This document shows, in pieces, positions 1 through 9,074 of a stretch of DNA of 51,991 bases (position 1 is its first letter; every line of letters begins with the position of its first letter). Below the pieces are notes generated by a model, which searched no databases, had not been told where the DNA came from, and saw nothing but the letters and a program-made list of their open reading frames with translations. This stretch comes from Natronococcus sp. A-GB7 (GTDB lineage Archaea; Halobacteriota; Halobacteria; Halobacteriales; Natrialbaceae), in assembly GCF_029688865.1 (NCBI RefSeq), contig NZ_JARUKV010000031.1, positions 1 to 51,991 of the forward strand, written 5' to 3'. The translations under genes and the position numbers were made by a program.

Positions 1-247
1 ATACGTGCTACCGTGTGATTACTATGACAGTGCACTTCGGTCTAAGTATCGTCTTCCTGCGTTCATCCGGACGGAATAGAACTCAATAATAGGGGTCAGT
101 CATCACCAGTATCGGTAGTAATTCACATCAAGCTATTTGACCGAAACTCTTTCAATATTATTGATCTCCCATAGGTAGGACCGGTAGACTTCCCAGCAAT
201 CATTCGTATCGATACTATTATTCAGTTCTATGTATTTTCTCTTCGCA

Positions 248-994
248 ATGACAATACCTCCTGATTCGATTACTATTGAATTTGTGGGGAATCCGGCGTC
301 GGGCAAATCAACAATTGCCTGTGAACTTGAGTCAAAACTCGCCTCACAATCCCTCTCAGTTAGAAACCGAACTTACGCTGTAACTCATCGGACTGGGTCA
401 GATATCAAACGGTATCTAATCATGGTTGTGTTCGCAGCGATGGCGCTCGTTCGTCACCCAATTCAGTCGGTACGAATCGTACGACTGCTCCTTCAAACCG
501 GTCAGCAATCGTGGTTCGACTTTTGCAAGCTAACCCTTTACTGCCTGTATATCCACACAATATCCGAGAAATCTGCGTCGGCGTCCGGTATTGACATTCT
601 TGACCAAGGACAGTTTCAAGCACTGTGGTCAGTACTACTCACTGGAACCAGTGATCAAGATCGTAACCATATCAGACAGATTCTGGCGCAATTTCCAACG
701 TTTTCACACCGAATCATCGTGTTTGTTGACGCAAGCGGCGAGGAGTCGCTTTCACGCCTTCAACAGAGAGACTCAAACCGAAGCCGTATCGAGCGGATTG
801 CGGAGAAACAAAACCAAGACGCCGCAGAGCTGTGTGACAGACTTTACAGTCAAGTGGTTGACCTTGCGAACGAACACTCCCAAAAACACCGCTCGGTGAC
901 CCAAGTAACCGTCAACAGCCACGAACTTGATGTTGATGCGTCTGTTGAGGCCATCCTCAAGGAGCTACCACCCATAAATATCAAAAATAATTAA
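248..994 (+). CDS. P-loop kinase (thymidylate/adenylyl kinase-like), glycan-island type
   Basis: Predicted cytoplasmic nucleotide-binding kinase of about 248 residues. Seen: a Walker A motif GNPASGKST at residues 14-22 after a short beta strand, a DQG motif in 'DILDQGQFQ' where a Walker B or lid acidic residue is expected, and 'VFVDASGEESLSRL..RD', typical of the strand-helix and LID region of nucleoside monophosphate-type kinases. The upstream in-frame ATG at 230 adds only six residues; the ATG at 248 puts the P-loop at the usual distance from the N-terminus and is preferred. The protein at 7122 has the same layout (P-loop, D-E/Q-G, FVDA..E..L.R), so the two are probably paralogues. The substrate is unknown: a sugar, nucleotide or polyprenol kinase is possible. 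A membrane protein gene follows on the same strand about 120 bases later. Confidence 0.75.
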   Translation: MTIPPDSITIEFVGNPASGKSTIACELESKLASQSLSVRNRTYAVTHRTGSDIKRYLIMVVFAAMALVRHPIQSVRIVRLLLQTGQQSWFDFCKLTLYCLYIHTISEKSASASGIDILDQGQFQALWSVLLTGTSDQDRNHIRQILAQFPTFSHRIIVFVDASGEESLSRLQQRDSNRSRIERIAEKQNQDAAELCDRLYSQVVDLANEHSQKHRSVTQVTVNSHELDVDASVEAILKELPPINIKNN

Positions 995-1115
995 CGATAC
1001 ATTTTTGGATGTATGTTTGAAACTAACCAATATGAAATGATTGCTGCAACCGCATTGTTAATTGCAATCCCTGTGGAGATTGTTGCCCTATCCAGATTTA
1101 AGAAAAATTGTTAAA

Positions 1116-2756
1116 ATGATGATCGAAACTCGTGACAAAGCTGTTGTTATAATCCTGTCATTACTTTTTTCAGGGATGGTCCTTGGTACACACTTTGTTG
1201 AAAGACTTTTTCCTGTACTCCCCATCTCACTCATCGCCTCGATGGGTGTCATTGTTCTATTCTATTTGAAAGGCGGGAAATTAATTGTACCAATTCTACT
1301 TGTTGGGTTTGTTACAGCACTTCACCTTTCTTGGACAACGCAGTTTGGAGCTTCTGTAATGCGCACCGATCCTGACCGAATTGCTCTGTGGACGCAGTCA
1401 GTTATAGAAAGTGGAAGCTCAGATACAATTAATAATTACTCGTCTTTCTATGGTTCAGCTCCTATTATGTTTCTTTTAGGAGCTATAGTGGCTATCGTGC
1501 TCGATATCTCTGCTCCTGTAGCGAACATACTCTGGCCAATAGCTACGGCCTTTGCACTTCCGACTACTACTTCAGCAATTGTTTGGCGGCTATGGGATGA
1601 TACTGATGCCTCTCTCGTAGCTGGTGTCTTTGCTGCGACTTTTACACATACTCATATGTATTCGTTTGGCGCGTTGCCACAGACGATCTCGGTCTATTTT
1701 TGGGCCGGGTTCCTATTGGTTGGTCTCTTACTCACCACGATGGCAATCGGTCGTCATACGGGTCTTCTTCTCCTCGGCCTGTTTTTCATCAGTAGTGTTT
1801 TTTCACACAAGATATCGGTGTTTATAATGATGTCTGCATTCGCTGCTGTGGTTCTTGCTATTACTATCCTACGACTAATCGGCAAGAGAAATAGAGATGC
1901 TTTGCCACTAACCCGGAGTTTTACCATGATCTCGGCTATATCGGCTCTATTACTCGCAGTTCAGTGGGAACATATCACTGGCTATACCGAGCGAGCTATC
2001 GCCAGAATTCTGGCAATAGGAGGGTCTCCATCGGGACTAGACACGGCGGAACCAACGGCTGCTGTCGCTCTCAATGGTGATCCGTACTCACTAATAGCAT
2101 ATTCAATGCAGATTGTCGTCGGATTGGCTATTGCAGGGATTTGTTGGCTGTATCTCTCCCTTACCGAATATGATAGGAACGGGGTCGTATACATCCTTGT
2201 GATCTGTGCAGTAGTTGTAGCTATGGCTATCGGTGCGATATTCGCGCCGGTTGCAAACGGACGGATTCACTTTTTCGCTGAACCACTTCTTGCGGTTATA
2301 ATTGCTGGCACACTCATTGTTAAAATTGGTCCTCGGAAGTCGTTCGTCGCTATCGCTATTCTTGCTTTTATTTCGGTTCAACTGTTTGCTGCTCCAGCAA
2401 CTCCAGATTACCCTAATACGTCACAGAGCTACCTTGAGCAAACGGATGTTGAGGCAAAGAGCTGGGGAGAAACCCACGCAGACACAGTTCATACCGATCA
2501 CCGGTACAAACAGAAGATCTTGATAGAAAATATCGAAGCTCTCGACAATCCAGATGTGTATCAATCATATAATGAGAGTATATTCGACGGTGAGATTCAC
2601 GATGATCATAGCTGCGCAGCGTACCGTGATAACGCAGACGATATCCATGCCGGACCGGCCGGAACATACCAGCTGACGTGGGATCTTGAGACCGAACTGC
2701 AATCCGAGTTCAGCCAGATTTATTCAAACACTGATGTTCGGCAGTACTGTCGCTAG
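1116..2756 (+). CDS. Large polytopic membrane protein, GT-C glycosyltransferase or polymerase-like
   Basis: About 546 residues with roughly a dozen hydrophobic helices in the first 430, then a hydrophilic C-terminal tail rich in Asp, His and Tyr that probably faces outside. An extracytoplasmic-looking loop after the third helix contains 'MRTDPDRIALW', an acidic position of the kind used by GT-C enzymes, and a following loop reads 'NNYSSFYGSAPIMF'. This suggests a PMT/ArnT-like or oligosaccharide polymerase protein that handles lipid-linked sugars, but no family signature is clear. An in-frame TTG at 1062 would add 18 residues; the ATG at 1116, just before the basic segment and first helix, is preferred. 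It follows the P-loop kinase. The protein at 45074-46900 has the same overall plan (helices, then a soluble tail). Confidence 0.6.
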   Translation: MMIETRDKAVVIILSLLFSGMVLGTHFVERLFPVLPISLIASMGVIVLFYLKGGKLIVPILLVGFVTALHLSWTTQFGASVMRTDPDRIALWTQSVIESGSSDTINNYSSFYGSAPIMFLLGAIVAIVLDISAPVANILWPIATAFALPTTTSAIVWRLWDDTDASLVAGVFAATFTHTHMYSFGALPQTISVYFWAGFLLVGLLLTTMAIGRHTGLLLLGLFFISSVFSHKISVFIMMSAFAAVVLAITILRLIGKRNRDALPLTRSFTMISAISALLLAVQWEHITGYTERAIARILAIGGSPSGLDTAEPTAAVALNGDPYSLIAYSMQIVVGLAIAGICWLYLSLTEYDRNGVVYILVICAVVVAMAIGAIFAPVANGRIHFFAEPLLAVIIAGTLIVKIGPRKSFVAIAILAFISVQLFAAPATPDYPNTSQSYLEQTDVEAKSWGETHADTVHTDHRYKQKILIENIEALDNPDVYQSYNESIFDGEIHDDHSCAAYRDNADDIHAGPAGTYQLTWDLETELQSEFSQIYSNTDVRQYCR

Positions 2757-2995
2757 TAGTCAACTGAGCTGACTAAAGTGAGTGCCCACCTGTCAGGATT
2801 TGACAACTGTTCGCCGGTTATTGCCTGCCCATCACGTAGCTATTCGACGACTATACGTCGTCTCGAATAACACGAGACTGAACCCCTTTCGCGAAGAGAT
2901 AATCAGGTCGGGCTGCGACACGCTCCCATTGTGGAGCGATTTTGACTTGCCATTATTGATTTGAGTGTTGAGAGAACGACAGTGACGAGTTGAGA

Positions 2996-3144
2996 CAGTT
3001 CGAGACGTGAGCGGATTATGGTATCTGTTGGACCACCTGCTCACAGCCCTAGTCAGCGGGAGCTACGACGGGGGCTCAGAAGCATTGTGGAAGAACGAAC
3101 GGACGGCGAACGCCTATCGGGGCGTTACTCTCCGTCTCCGCTAG
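2996..3144 (+). pseudogene. IS6-family transposase remnant (5' end only), plus strand
   Basis: The stretch aligns base by base with the IS-end and 5' coding sequence of the remnant at 44186-44292 read in reverse. Both have a GTTYRAGAxxTGAGxGG-like end, a short spacer, then codons for L-L-T-x-L-x-S-x-S-Y. Translation from about 3034 gives 'HLLTALVSGSYD' and then 'WKNERTA', close to the N-terminus of haloarchaeal IS6-family transposases (usually MLTDLLSESY...ENERTA), and stops at 3142. The catalytic part is missing, so this is a scar. It lies directly upstream of the flippase gene. Confidence 0.55.
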
Positions 3145-3226
3145 ACCGGTTGTTCATTCATTTGGAAAACCATAGCAAAGCGTGAAATCAACAGAACTAT
3201 TTTCGTCTTTGCTGATACCGTAGCCA

Positions 3227-4690
3227 ATGGCACTCGTAGAGGATATCAAGTCCGGGTTCAAAGCAGACCTAGTATCACAGGTCGCTAAGAGCCTCTCTGG
3301 CGGGATATTGGTTATTGTGCTTGCCCGACTTTTATCTCCTGAAGAGTATGGCTTGGTATATCTCTCCCTCTCTATATTCACATTTGTTACATTATTGGGT
3401 AAACTTGGACTAGGAAAATCTGCTGCGCGATATATTACAGAGTATGAAGAGAACGGTCCAGGTCAGATTCCACATATCATTGAAACTGCGGCGGTTTCTC
3501 TTTTTATTACACTTAGTATAGCTACAGTTGGACTGGTACTACTTAGTGGGCAAATAGCGGCGATTATGGGGGATCCAGAACTCCAAGCTTTGTTATTGGT
3601 CGGTGCGGTATTCGTCGCTACCAGTGGGTTTCTCGATTCTAGCCGGAAGATATGTCAAGGGTTTAAAAAGATTGAGTGGGCAGCCTACATCAAACTCGTT
3701 GATTCCATACTTCGTCCGATTCTCGCGATCGGACTCGTTCTTGCGGGGTTCGGTGCAGTTGGTGCCATAACTGGCTACGTAGTCGGTTCACTCAGTGCAG
3801 CGTTGTTCGGAATGGGCTTTAGTTATTATCTGTATTCGGGCAGCATCAGAGAAGAGATAGAACCCGACCTTCGGCGTCGCGTCGCTGAGTATGCCGCCCC
3901 GATCGCTCTGACCCACAACAGTGATACATTGTTGAAGCGTGTAGACATTATTCTTGTAGGGGCCTTTCTGACACCACTTGCGGTAAGCCATTACGTTGTC
4001 GCCAAGCAGCTCATGACCTTCTTGAAAACTCCTGCAAACTCACTCGGATTCGCTGTCACTCCTCGATATAGCGAGCAGATCCATCGCGGAAATCTCGATG
4101 TTGCATCACGTCTCTACAATAAGGCACTGACGAGTATACTCACGTTTTATTTGCCTGCTGCGGTTGGACTAATTCTTGTCGCCGAGCCGACGCTTGAACT
4201 GGTGTTTGGCCCTGAATATGCAGGTGGCGCAATCGTGTTACAAATTCTAACCCTCTACTTAGTTGTACAGACAATCTCATACGTTACAGGTGGTGGTCTT
4301 GATTACCTCGGCAAGGCGAAGTACCGTGCATATGCGAAAGGTAGCGCAGCAATTATAAATTTGATATTGAATATCATTCTAATTCCCTCGATCGGGATTG
4401 TTGGTGCGGCGGTCTCTACAGCGGGTAGCTATACAATATATGTAGCGCTGAACGTGTACCTTCTTCATCTCGAACTTGATTTAGATTGGTTAGAAATTGG
4501 ATTTAATTTTGCCAAGATTAGTATTGTCACAGCCGTCATGGCAATCTCAATCTTTCCCTTCGTGGCTTCAATCAATAGCCTTGTTTCACTTTTGACAGTA
4601 GTTGGGTTCGGAGGGCTAGTTTGGTTAGTAGCCACGGTTTCTGTTGGGCTAATTGAAAGGCAGCAGTTGCGAGCAGCAATCCCCGTATAG
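3227..4690 (+). CDS. Wzx-like oligosaccharide flippase (MATE/MOP superfamily)
   Basis: A 487-residue integral membrane protein with about 12-14 helices. It is recognisable as a polysaccharide export or flippase protein by its N-terminal amphipathic segment, 'ARLLSPEEYG' after helix 1, the 'LGKLGLGKSAARY' loop near residue 60, a central charged loop 'EPDLRRRVAEYAAP' and the 'TGGGLDYLGKAKYRA' motif about residue 350. Members translocate lipid-linked oligosaccharides across the cytoplasmic membrane (AglR-type role in haloarchaeal N-glycosylation). The start at 3227 is the first ATG and precedes a typical N-terminus. It converges with the ParB-like gene at 4859. A second flippase of exactly the same length lies at 49116-50579 and shares these motifs, so the window holds a pair. 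Confidence 0.85.
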   Translation: MALVEDIKSGFKADLVSQVAKSLSGGILVIVLARLLSPEEYGLVYLSLSIFTFVTLLGKLGLGKSAARYITEYEENGPGQIPHIIETAAVSLFITLSIATVGLVLLSGQIAAIMGDPELQALLLVGAVFVATSGFLDSSRKICQGFKKIEWAAYIKLVDSILRPILAIGLVLAGFGAVGAITGYVVGSLSAALFGMGFSYYLYSGSIREEIEPDLRRRVAEYAAPIALTHNSDTLLKRVDIILVGAFLTPLAVSHYVVAKQLMTFLKTPANSLGFAVTPRYSEQIHRGNLDVASRLYNKALTSILTFYLPAAVGLILVAEPTLELVFGPEYAGGAIVLQILTLYLVVQTISYVTGGGLDYLGKAKYRAYAKGSAAIINLILNIILIPSIGIVGAAVSTAGSYTIYVALNVYLLHLELDLDWLEIGFNFAKISIVTAVMAISIFPFVASINSLVSLLTVVGFGGLVWLVATVSVGLIERQQLRAAIPV

Positions 4691-4858
4691 TCGTCTGTAC
4701 CTCAAAGCGAGAAGACTATCTCTCATCTCTCGAATTAAATCCTAGCTGGCCCAACAGATAGTTCACAGACTGCTAGTAGTACTTGCCGTGAGTGAATCAA
4801 AAACAGATCGCGACGTCACCAGATATCGATACAAAATAGACTTTCGCGGGTTGTAAAT

Positions 4859-5611
4859 TTAGTTGACCTCGTCGGCCCACTTCGAATGCCGGACCAAAAT
4901 CACGACAGGAATCTCCTCGAGATCGAGAATCTTTGCGAGCGAGAGGCGGTGCTTGCCGTCGACAAATAATGGTTCTCCACTGCGACCGATATCGATACAG
5001 ATTTCATCCCTTACTCGCGATTTGAACTTAGCATACGGCCGACCTTCGGCGGTTTTTTGGAGGTGCTTTTGTGTCTGATACCCGTTTAGTATGATTGATT
5101 GATGAACCTCGTCAACGCTCTCGAAAAATTGGTCGACCTCTGCAACCGTCGTACATGAGTGATACGGGTCATCTTCGCTAACGTTCTGTTTGATCGTTTG
5201 CACTAGCTCGGTTTCAGACCACGGCGATCCGTTCTGATAATGCTCCTCAAAAGATTGGTGAAAGACAGAATCTTCGAACCGGTCGGCAAAGAGCAGATCA
5301 TTAAGCCACTCACTCCGGTCAGATGGCGTCTTTTGATCCCAGTCGCCGGATCTAACAGATCCAACGGACTCCCACCGTGTGTTGTGCATGCCCTTGCGTC
5401 CACTCCAGTGTACGATGTTGTCAGGATCGATCCAATGTACTTGATACGGATCCGCCACAGCTCTAGAAGTGTACCTATCATACAAGACTGGTGCAATCGA
5501 CCAGTAAAGTTTTGAGAGCATCAAGCCGGTTGGGTGCCATCGTCTTAGTGGATATGTTGATATCTGATATCCTCGTGAAACGATATTACTCCTCCAGAAC
5601 GGTCCGATCAT
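4859..5611 (-). CDS. ParB-like domain protein, glycan-island family (copy 1)
   Basis: 250 residues, no signal peptide, probably cytoplasmic. The C-terminal third carries 'DIGRSGEPLFVDGKHRL' followed by 'AKILDLEEIPVVILVRH', a pattern like the ParB/sulfiredoxin-type nucleotidyl-binding core (D-G-x-H-R). Upstream are 'YQVHWIDPDNI', 'RSGDWDQ' and a tryptophan-containing segment around residues 115-150. Two further proteins here, at 41292-42008 and 44298-45068, share all these blocks in the same order. ParB-like folds bind nucleotides (CTP in chromosomal ParB, ATP in sulfiredoxin), and the position among glycan genes argues against a partitioning role. The function is unknown. It lies 44 bases downstream of the PHP-domain gene on the same strand, probably in one transcript. 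Confidence 0.7.
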   Translation of the reverse strand: MIGPFWRSNIVSRGYQISTYPLRRWHPTGLMLSKLYWSIAPVLYDRYTSRAVADPYQVHWIDPDNIVHWSGRKGMHNTRWESVGSVRSGDWDQKTPSDRSEWLNDLLFADRFEDSVFHQSFEEHYQNGSPWSETELVQTIKQNVSEDDPYHSCTTVAEVDQFFESVDEVHQSIILNGYQTQKHLQKTAEGRPYAKFKSRVRDEICIDIGRSGEPLFVDGKHRLSLAKILDLEEIPVVILVRHSKWADEVN

Positions 5612-5655
5612 AATCGATATTAGTCATTCTAAAGGTAATTGTTTCGGAGTGTTGA

Positions 5656-6813
5656 TTAAGGGAACCGACTGAGAATCGCCTTTGCCGCTCGCTTTGGGAG
5701 TGTACGCAGCGGTTTTCGGGACAACTGAAACGTCCATTCGATGTCTTTGGATGGAAAGCCAAACGCCTGTGTTGTTGTTTCTCCTCCAGTGCCAGATTTT
5801 GCGACTGCGCGTGCGTAGTTGTAGATCTCCATCTTTCCGTAAGGTAGCGATCTTCCATGGTGAATAACGTCACCATTGCTGATCCACTCGATCGTCTCGT
5901 AGTCGTCGGCGTTGACAGTGATGACCTGCTCATCGCGATCAACGTCCACGAAGTTGATTGTCGGCGCTATTGCGCCAACTGGATCGTGACGGGCCGCGTG
6001 GAACCAGCCGTTTTGGAGTGACCTATGGACCGCTTCGGCACTACAATCACTTAGCAAGAGTTGGACATGCGCCATGTCAAAGTCGTTGCCCTCTTCCCAG
6101 CAGTGTCCGTCATCAACGCCGAGAGCATAGATCGGACGATCGGGCATCAAATTTGATAGGAGAACGTCCCAGAGTTTCTCATCATTTCGATCGTATCTCG
6201 AGAGCCCTTGGTTCCAAATTTCGAGTCCGATAACGTGTGACCCAGCGTTGAAGTGATCGAGGTATGACTCCCACTCATTTGCGTTGTGGTAGCGCCCTGG
6301 ATGGGCTAGCCACGCAATCGGATCGTACTCCTTCCACGTATCCACGAATCTGCCGTCCTCCCATTCCTGTAACTCCTCGAAAACCTCGAGTTCGGATGTT
6401 GCATTGCTTGCGTCGAGCGACGAGCCATAATCTGTGAATAGTGTGATTACGTGATGGATCCCGTTTCCTTCTGAGTCGTTCTGATTTTCGCGGCCGAGTA
6501 CAGGAATGAGTCCCACTTCTTCAGGACTGACGTTTTCGTAGCTCTCCGAGTTCGGTCCATCCATCGACTCAAAATCGCCCCAGGGGTAGGTCGGTTCTGG
6601 GGGATCCTGGATGTCGGAGAAGGCACGATCAGTGATCGCGAGAACGGTAGTATCTGTCTGGCGCTTGTATTCCTCGATATGCTCTTGAGGAGGGATTGCA
6701 CTCTCGAAACGCTCTCCGTGCTGGCGGTCAGAGTGTCCATGCAAGTTCGCCCGGTGAACACTGATGGAACTCCAATCAACCCCTTCGTAGGGGTTAGACA
6801 ACAACTCGACCAT
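5656..6813 (-). CDS. PHP-domain metal-dependent phosphoesterase-like protein
   Basis: 385 residues. An N-terminal 'HRANLHGHSD' (about residues 19-28) is the first metal-binding motif of the PHP family (HxH), and a later 'AWLAHPGRYH' and 'ALGVDDGHCW' look like the internal His and C-terminal D-x-H sites. A C-terminal beta-rich segment after residue 290 may be an added domain. PHP proteins hydrolyse phosphoesters using two or three metal ions; here the target could be a phosphorylated sugar or phosphodiester glycan, which is inference from context. The ATG at 6813 precedes 'VELLSNPY' and is the first in-frame start. It is the first gene of a two-gene minus-strand unit with the ParB-like gene. 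Confidence 0.7.
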   Translation of the reverse strand: MVELLSNPYEGVDWSSISVHRANLHGHSDRQHGERFESAIPPQEHIEEYKRQTDTTVLAITDRAFSDIQDPPEPTYPWGDFESMDGPNSESYENVSPEEVGLIPVLGRENQNDSEGNGIHHVITLFTDYGSSLDASNATSELEVFEELQEWEDGRFVDTWKEYDPIAWLAHPGRYHNANEWESYLDHFNAGSHVIGLEIWNQGLSRYDRNDEKLWDVLLSNLMPDRPIYALGVDDGHCWEEGNDFDMAHVQLLLSDCSAEAVHRSLQNGWFHAARHDPVGAIAPTINFVDVDRDEQVITVNADDYETIEWISNGDVIHHGRSLPYGKMEIYNYARAVAKSGTGGETTTQAFGFPSKDIEWTFQLSRKPLRTLPKRAAKAILSRFP

Positions 6814-6859
6814 TGTGGAATATCTTCAGAGTGAAGATCTATATACGTTAGGCTACTAG

Positions 6860-7095
6860 ACGACAATTCAGCGTCCGAGAGATCGCGCTTCTCACGAACC
6901 CATGCAGAACCACAGCCACCGGATCAGTGCCGTGCCGACCGCACAACGCGACGGCGACGCCCGTCAGAGCGCTCACCGTCCGCTCGTTCCCTTGTCGCTC
7001 TCGCCGGGCAGGTCTCCGAGCGGTTGAGCCATCTTGTTCAACGCCCCATCACTTCTCAAACAGGTACAGAGAGACAGTTCGTAATAGACACTATT
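6860..7095 (-). pseudogene. IS6-family transposase remnant with internal deletion
   Basis: Read on the minus strand, an end-like sequence 'CTGTTTGAGAAGTGATGGGG' is followed by a degenerate N-terminus ('MAQPLGDLPGESD', compare MLTDLLSESY). It jumps directly to 'CGRHGTDPVAVVLHGF' and then, in another frame, to codons reading like 'EKRDLSDAEL'. The last two blocks match the middle of haloarchaeal IS6 transposases (GRRGTDPAAAFLHGL.EKHDLS). The catalytic centre is gone and the frames are shifted. It sits in the gap between the PHP gene and the P-loop kinase gene at 7122, the kinase gene starting about 27 bases beyond its IS-end. Confidence 0.6.
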
Positions 7096-7121
7096 TTCTA
7101 ATTAGGACAGTTACAAACATT

Positions 7122-7850
7122 ATGAACCAGATCGAAATCATTGGTCCTCCGGGGTCTGGCAAATCTACTATCAAAAGGGGACTTGGTAACAAACCTGTTA
7201 TCCACTCATCTGATCAAGTAATTAGAGAGAATATCGAGCGAGATCTGCTGGGAAATTATAAATTAGCCATAGATCATATTTCCACTCCACTATACGATTA
7301 TGTACTCGACAAAATATGGAAATACAAATACAGAGACCATTATGTTAGGGAATTCAAAAGAGAGTACAGTGATCTATACAGACTGATAATAAAGGAAGGG
7401 AACGAGGACAAACGGGAGAATTATCCACGGATGTACCTCAACTCGGCATCTAAATATATGTTTGTGGGAGAAAAGTCGGGAGGGGACGACATTCACATAT
7501 TTGATGAGGGATTGTATCAAATGGCTTCTGAAATGCTAAGACAGAGTGAGGAGAATGGTTACAGGTATCTCCAAGAGCTGCCCGTTCCCAATTATCTACT
7601 ATTCGTTGATGCGACACCTGAGACGTGTTTACAAAGGCAAAAAGATAGAGAAAAAAAGGTCGCATCTAGTTTGAGAAACTGTGACTATGAGACTGCAATA
7701 AATAGGTTGGAACGGTACAGATCATACTATAGAACTATTTGTGAAAAGTCAAAACTGAATAGTGAAAATATAATCAAAATTGACTCTGAGTCCCTGACGC
7801 CGGAGCAATGCATCAGAGAATCCGTGGAAAACATTTCATTTCCCACATAG
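7122..7850 (+). CDS. P-loop kinase, paralogue of the kinase at 248
   Basis: 242 residues starting at ATG 7122. The longer open frame back to 6927 runs through IS6-remnant sequence and is not coding. Walker A 'GPPGSGKST' lies at residues 8-16, 'HIFDEGLYQ' provides the acidic D-E-G motif, and 'LFVDATPETCLQRQKDRE' resembles the LID and strand region of nucleoside monophosphate-type kinases. The middle is rich in Tyr, Lys and Arg. Codons are AT-rich, unlike the GC-rich core genes, which suggests separate acquisition. Probable role: phosphorylation of a small molecule in glycan synthesis; the substrate is unknown. It converges on the pyruvyl transferase gene, with only 10 bases between the two stop codons. 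Confidence 0.72.
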   Translation: MNQIEIIGPPGSGKSTIKRGLGNKPVIHSSDQVIRENIERDLLGNYKLAIDHISTPLYDYVLDKIWKYKYRDHYVREFKREYSDLYRLIIKEGNEDKRENYPRMYLNSASKYMFVGEKSGGDDIHIFDEGLYQMASEMLRQSEENGYRYLQELPVPNYLLFVDATPETCLQRQKDREKKVASSLRNCDYETAINRLERYRSYYRTICEKSKLNSENIIKIDSESLTPEQCIRESVENISFPT

Positions 7851-7860
7851 GAAAAATCAG

Positions 7861-8886
7861 TTATATCTCTTTACGTAGTAGGCGAAAATTCTCTTTCGAT
7901 CGATCGATTATTTCTCCTCGCCCGCTAGGCTGTTTGAAATCCAATGTCCCCGAATCTTGCGATGGGTAGCAGTACTCGATCTCTGCTCTTTCAGCCAGTT
8001 CTTCGACCTTCGGTGCGTACGCGATAGCTACTGAGGGAATGTTGCAGATGATAGAAAACACCAAGGAGTGATAGCGTGTGCAAATCATCTTTTTTACCTC
8101 TGCCACGTCTTTCAGTGCTTTCGATGCAGAATACTCATATCTTTTCACATCAATGTCCAGGTGTTCTCTTGCAAATCTCTCGTCTTCTATAGTAAAAGGT
8201 ATGAAAACCGGATCTGCAACTTGATCAATTGTCTCTTGACAAATTTTTATATATTCTTCATCTAATTCGCCTAGTGTTATACTCGAACTCTCATTTAGAT
8301 TCAGTCTATCTTTATGATACTCAGCATACTTTTCTCTAAAAAATCCCGGCCTGAAATTGATGCCGGTTTTGTATTTGATTTCCGCATCTGGGCGTTGGAG
8401 AGTGAGTGCAGGACAGGCAGTTGTTATGACCTCTGAGTCCGTATACCGCTGAAGTACATCTGTAGACCGTTGGTCTCTTGTCGTTATTAAATTTGCTTTA
8501 TCTAATGCTTCAGAGAGCAGCTGCTGAGATTTCTCATTCGAGATTGGATTCGCACCGACACCAAGAAAAACACTATTCTCATTTAAAAAGGACAGTCTCC
8601 TTTCAAGATCGGAGGGGGGACTGTCATGGATAACTCCGCCTCCGCCCAGAATGGTAGTCGACGCACTAGTTGAACACATCCTCTTCGTATACAGTCTACT
8701 TGTTATATCTTCATCATTTAACCAGGCCCTTATTGCCGTTCCGATCGCAAGATCGCCGATATTTCCGGTACTGTATGAACCTTGTACGCCTACTTCATGC
8801 GGAAGTTTGGCTGCCAGATAATACTTGGATTGCTTCGCAAACCTATTTGATAGATGAAGTGCTCGTCTCAGATTTTGACTTTTCAT
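7861..8886 (-). CDS. Polysaccharide pyruvyl transferase family protein
   Basis: 341 residues. Family hallmarks are visible in order: 'GSYSTGNIGDLAIG' near residue 35 (the G-x-x-N-x-G-D motif), 'ILGGGGVIHD' near residue 78, 'FLGVGANPI', 'ANLITTRDQRS' (the R-D-x-x-S pattern), 'CPALTL', and 'CTRYHSLVFSIICNIPSVAIAY' near the C-terminus. These enzymes transfer pyruvate from phosphoenolpyruvate onto sugars to form ketals (CsaB, WcaK), adding negative charge to a cell-surface glycan; the pyruvylated sugar here is not predictable. It starts at ATG 8886. The sequence is AT-rich, like the GT4 gene upstream on the same strand, with 188 bases between the two. Confidence 0.85.
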   Translation of the reverse strand: MKSQNLRRALHLSNRFAKQSKYYLAAKLPHEVGVQGSYSTGNIGDLAIGTAIRAWLNDEDITSRLYTKRMCSTSASTTILGGGGVIHDSPPSDLERRLSFLNENSVFLGVGANPISNEKSQQLLSEALDKANLITTRDQRSTDVLQRYTDSEVITTACPALTLQRPDAEIKYKTGINFRPGFFREKYAEYHKDRLNLNESSSITLGELDEEYIKICQETIDQVADPVFIPFTIEDERFAREHLDIDVKRYEYSASKALKDVAEVKKMICTRYHSLVFSIICNIPSVAIAYAPKVEELAERAEIEYCYPSQDSGTLDFKQPSGRGEIIDRSKENFRLLRKEI

Positions 8887-9074
8887 TCTAGGATATCGTA
8901 ACAGAACGAGTTTATAATATTTTCGTTTGTATTTTCTACTAATATCTATATATTTATTCTACACTGATAACGTTCGTAACTCTTCTGGTCTATTCAGCTA
9001 CACTATTACAGCTGCCCTCTAGCATCCAATTCTTCATATATTACTTGACTCAATCCGGTAGACGGAAACTTGGT

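Noticed and set aside
4859-5611. ParB-like protein considered as a chromosome or plasmid partitioning gene
   Set aside because: There is no parA, no parS-like repeat and no HTH domain; the paralogues lie with glycan genes.
6927-7121. N-terminal extension of the P-loop kinase frame
   Set aside because: These codons overlap the IS6-type remnant on the other strand, are Arg/Ser/Pro-rich, and the P-loop of the family begins a few residues after the ATG at 7122.
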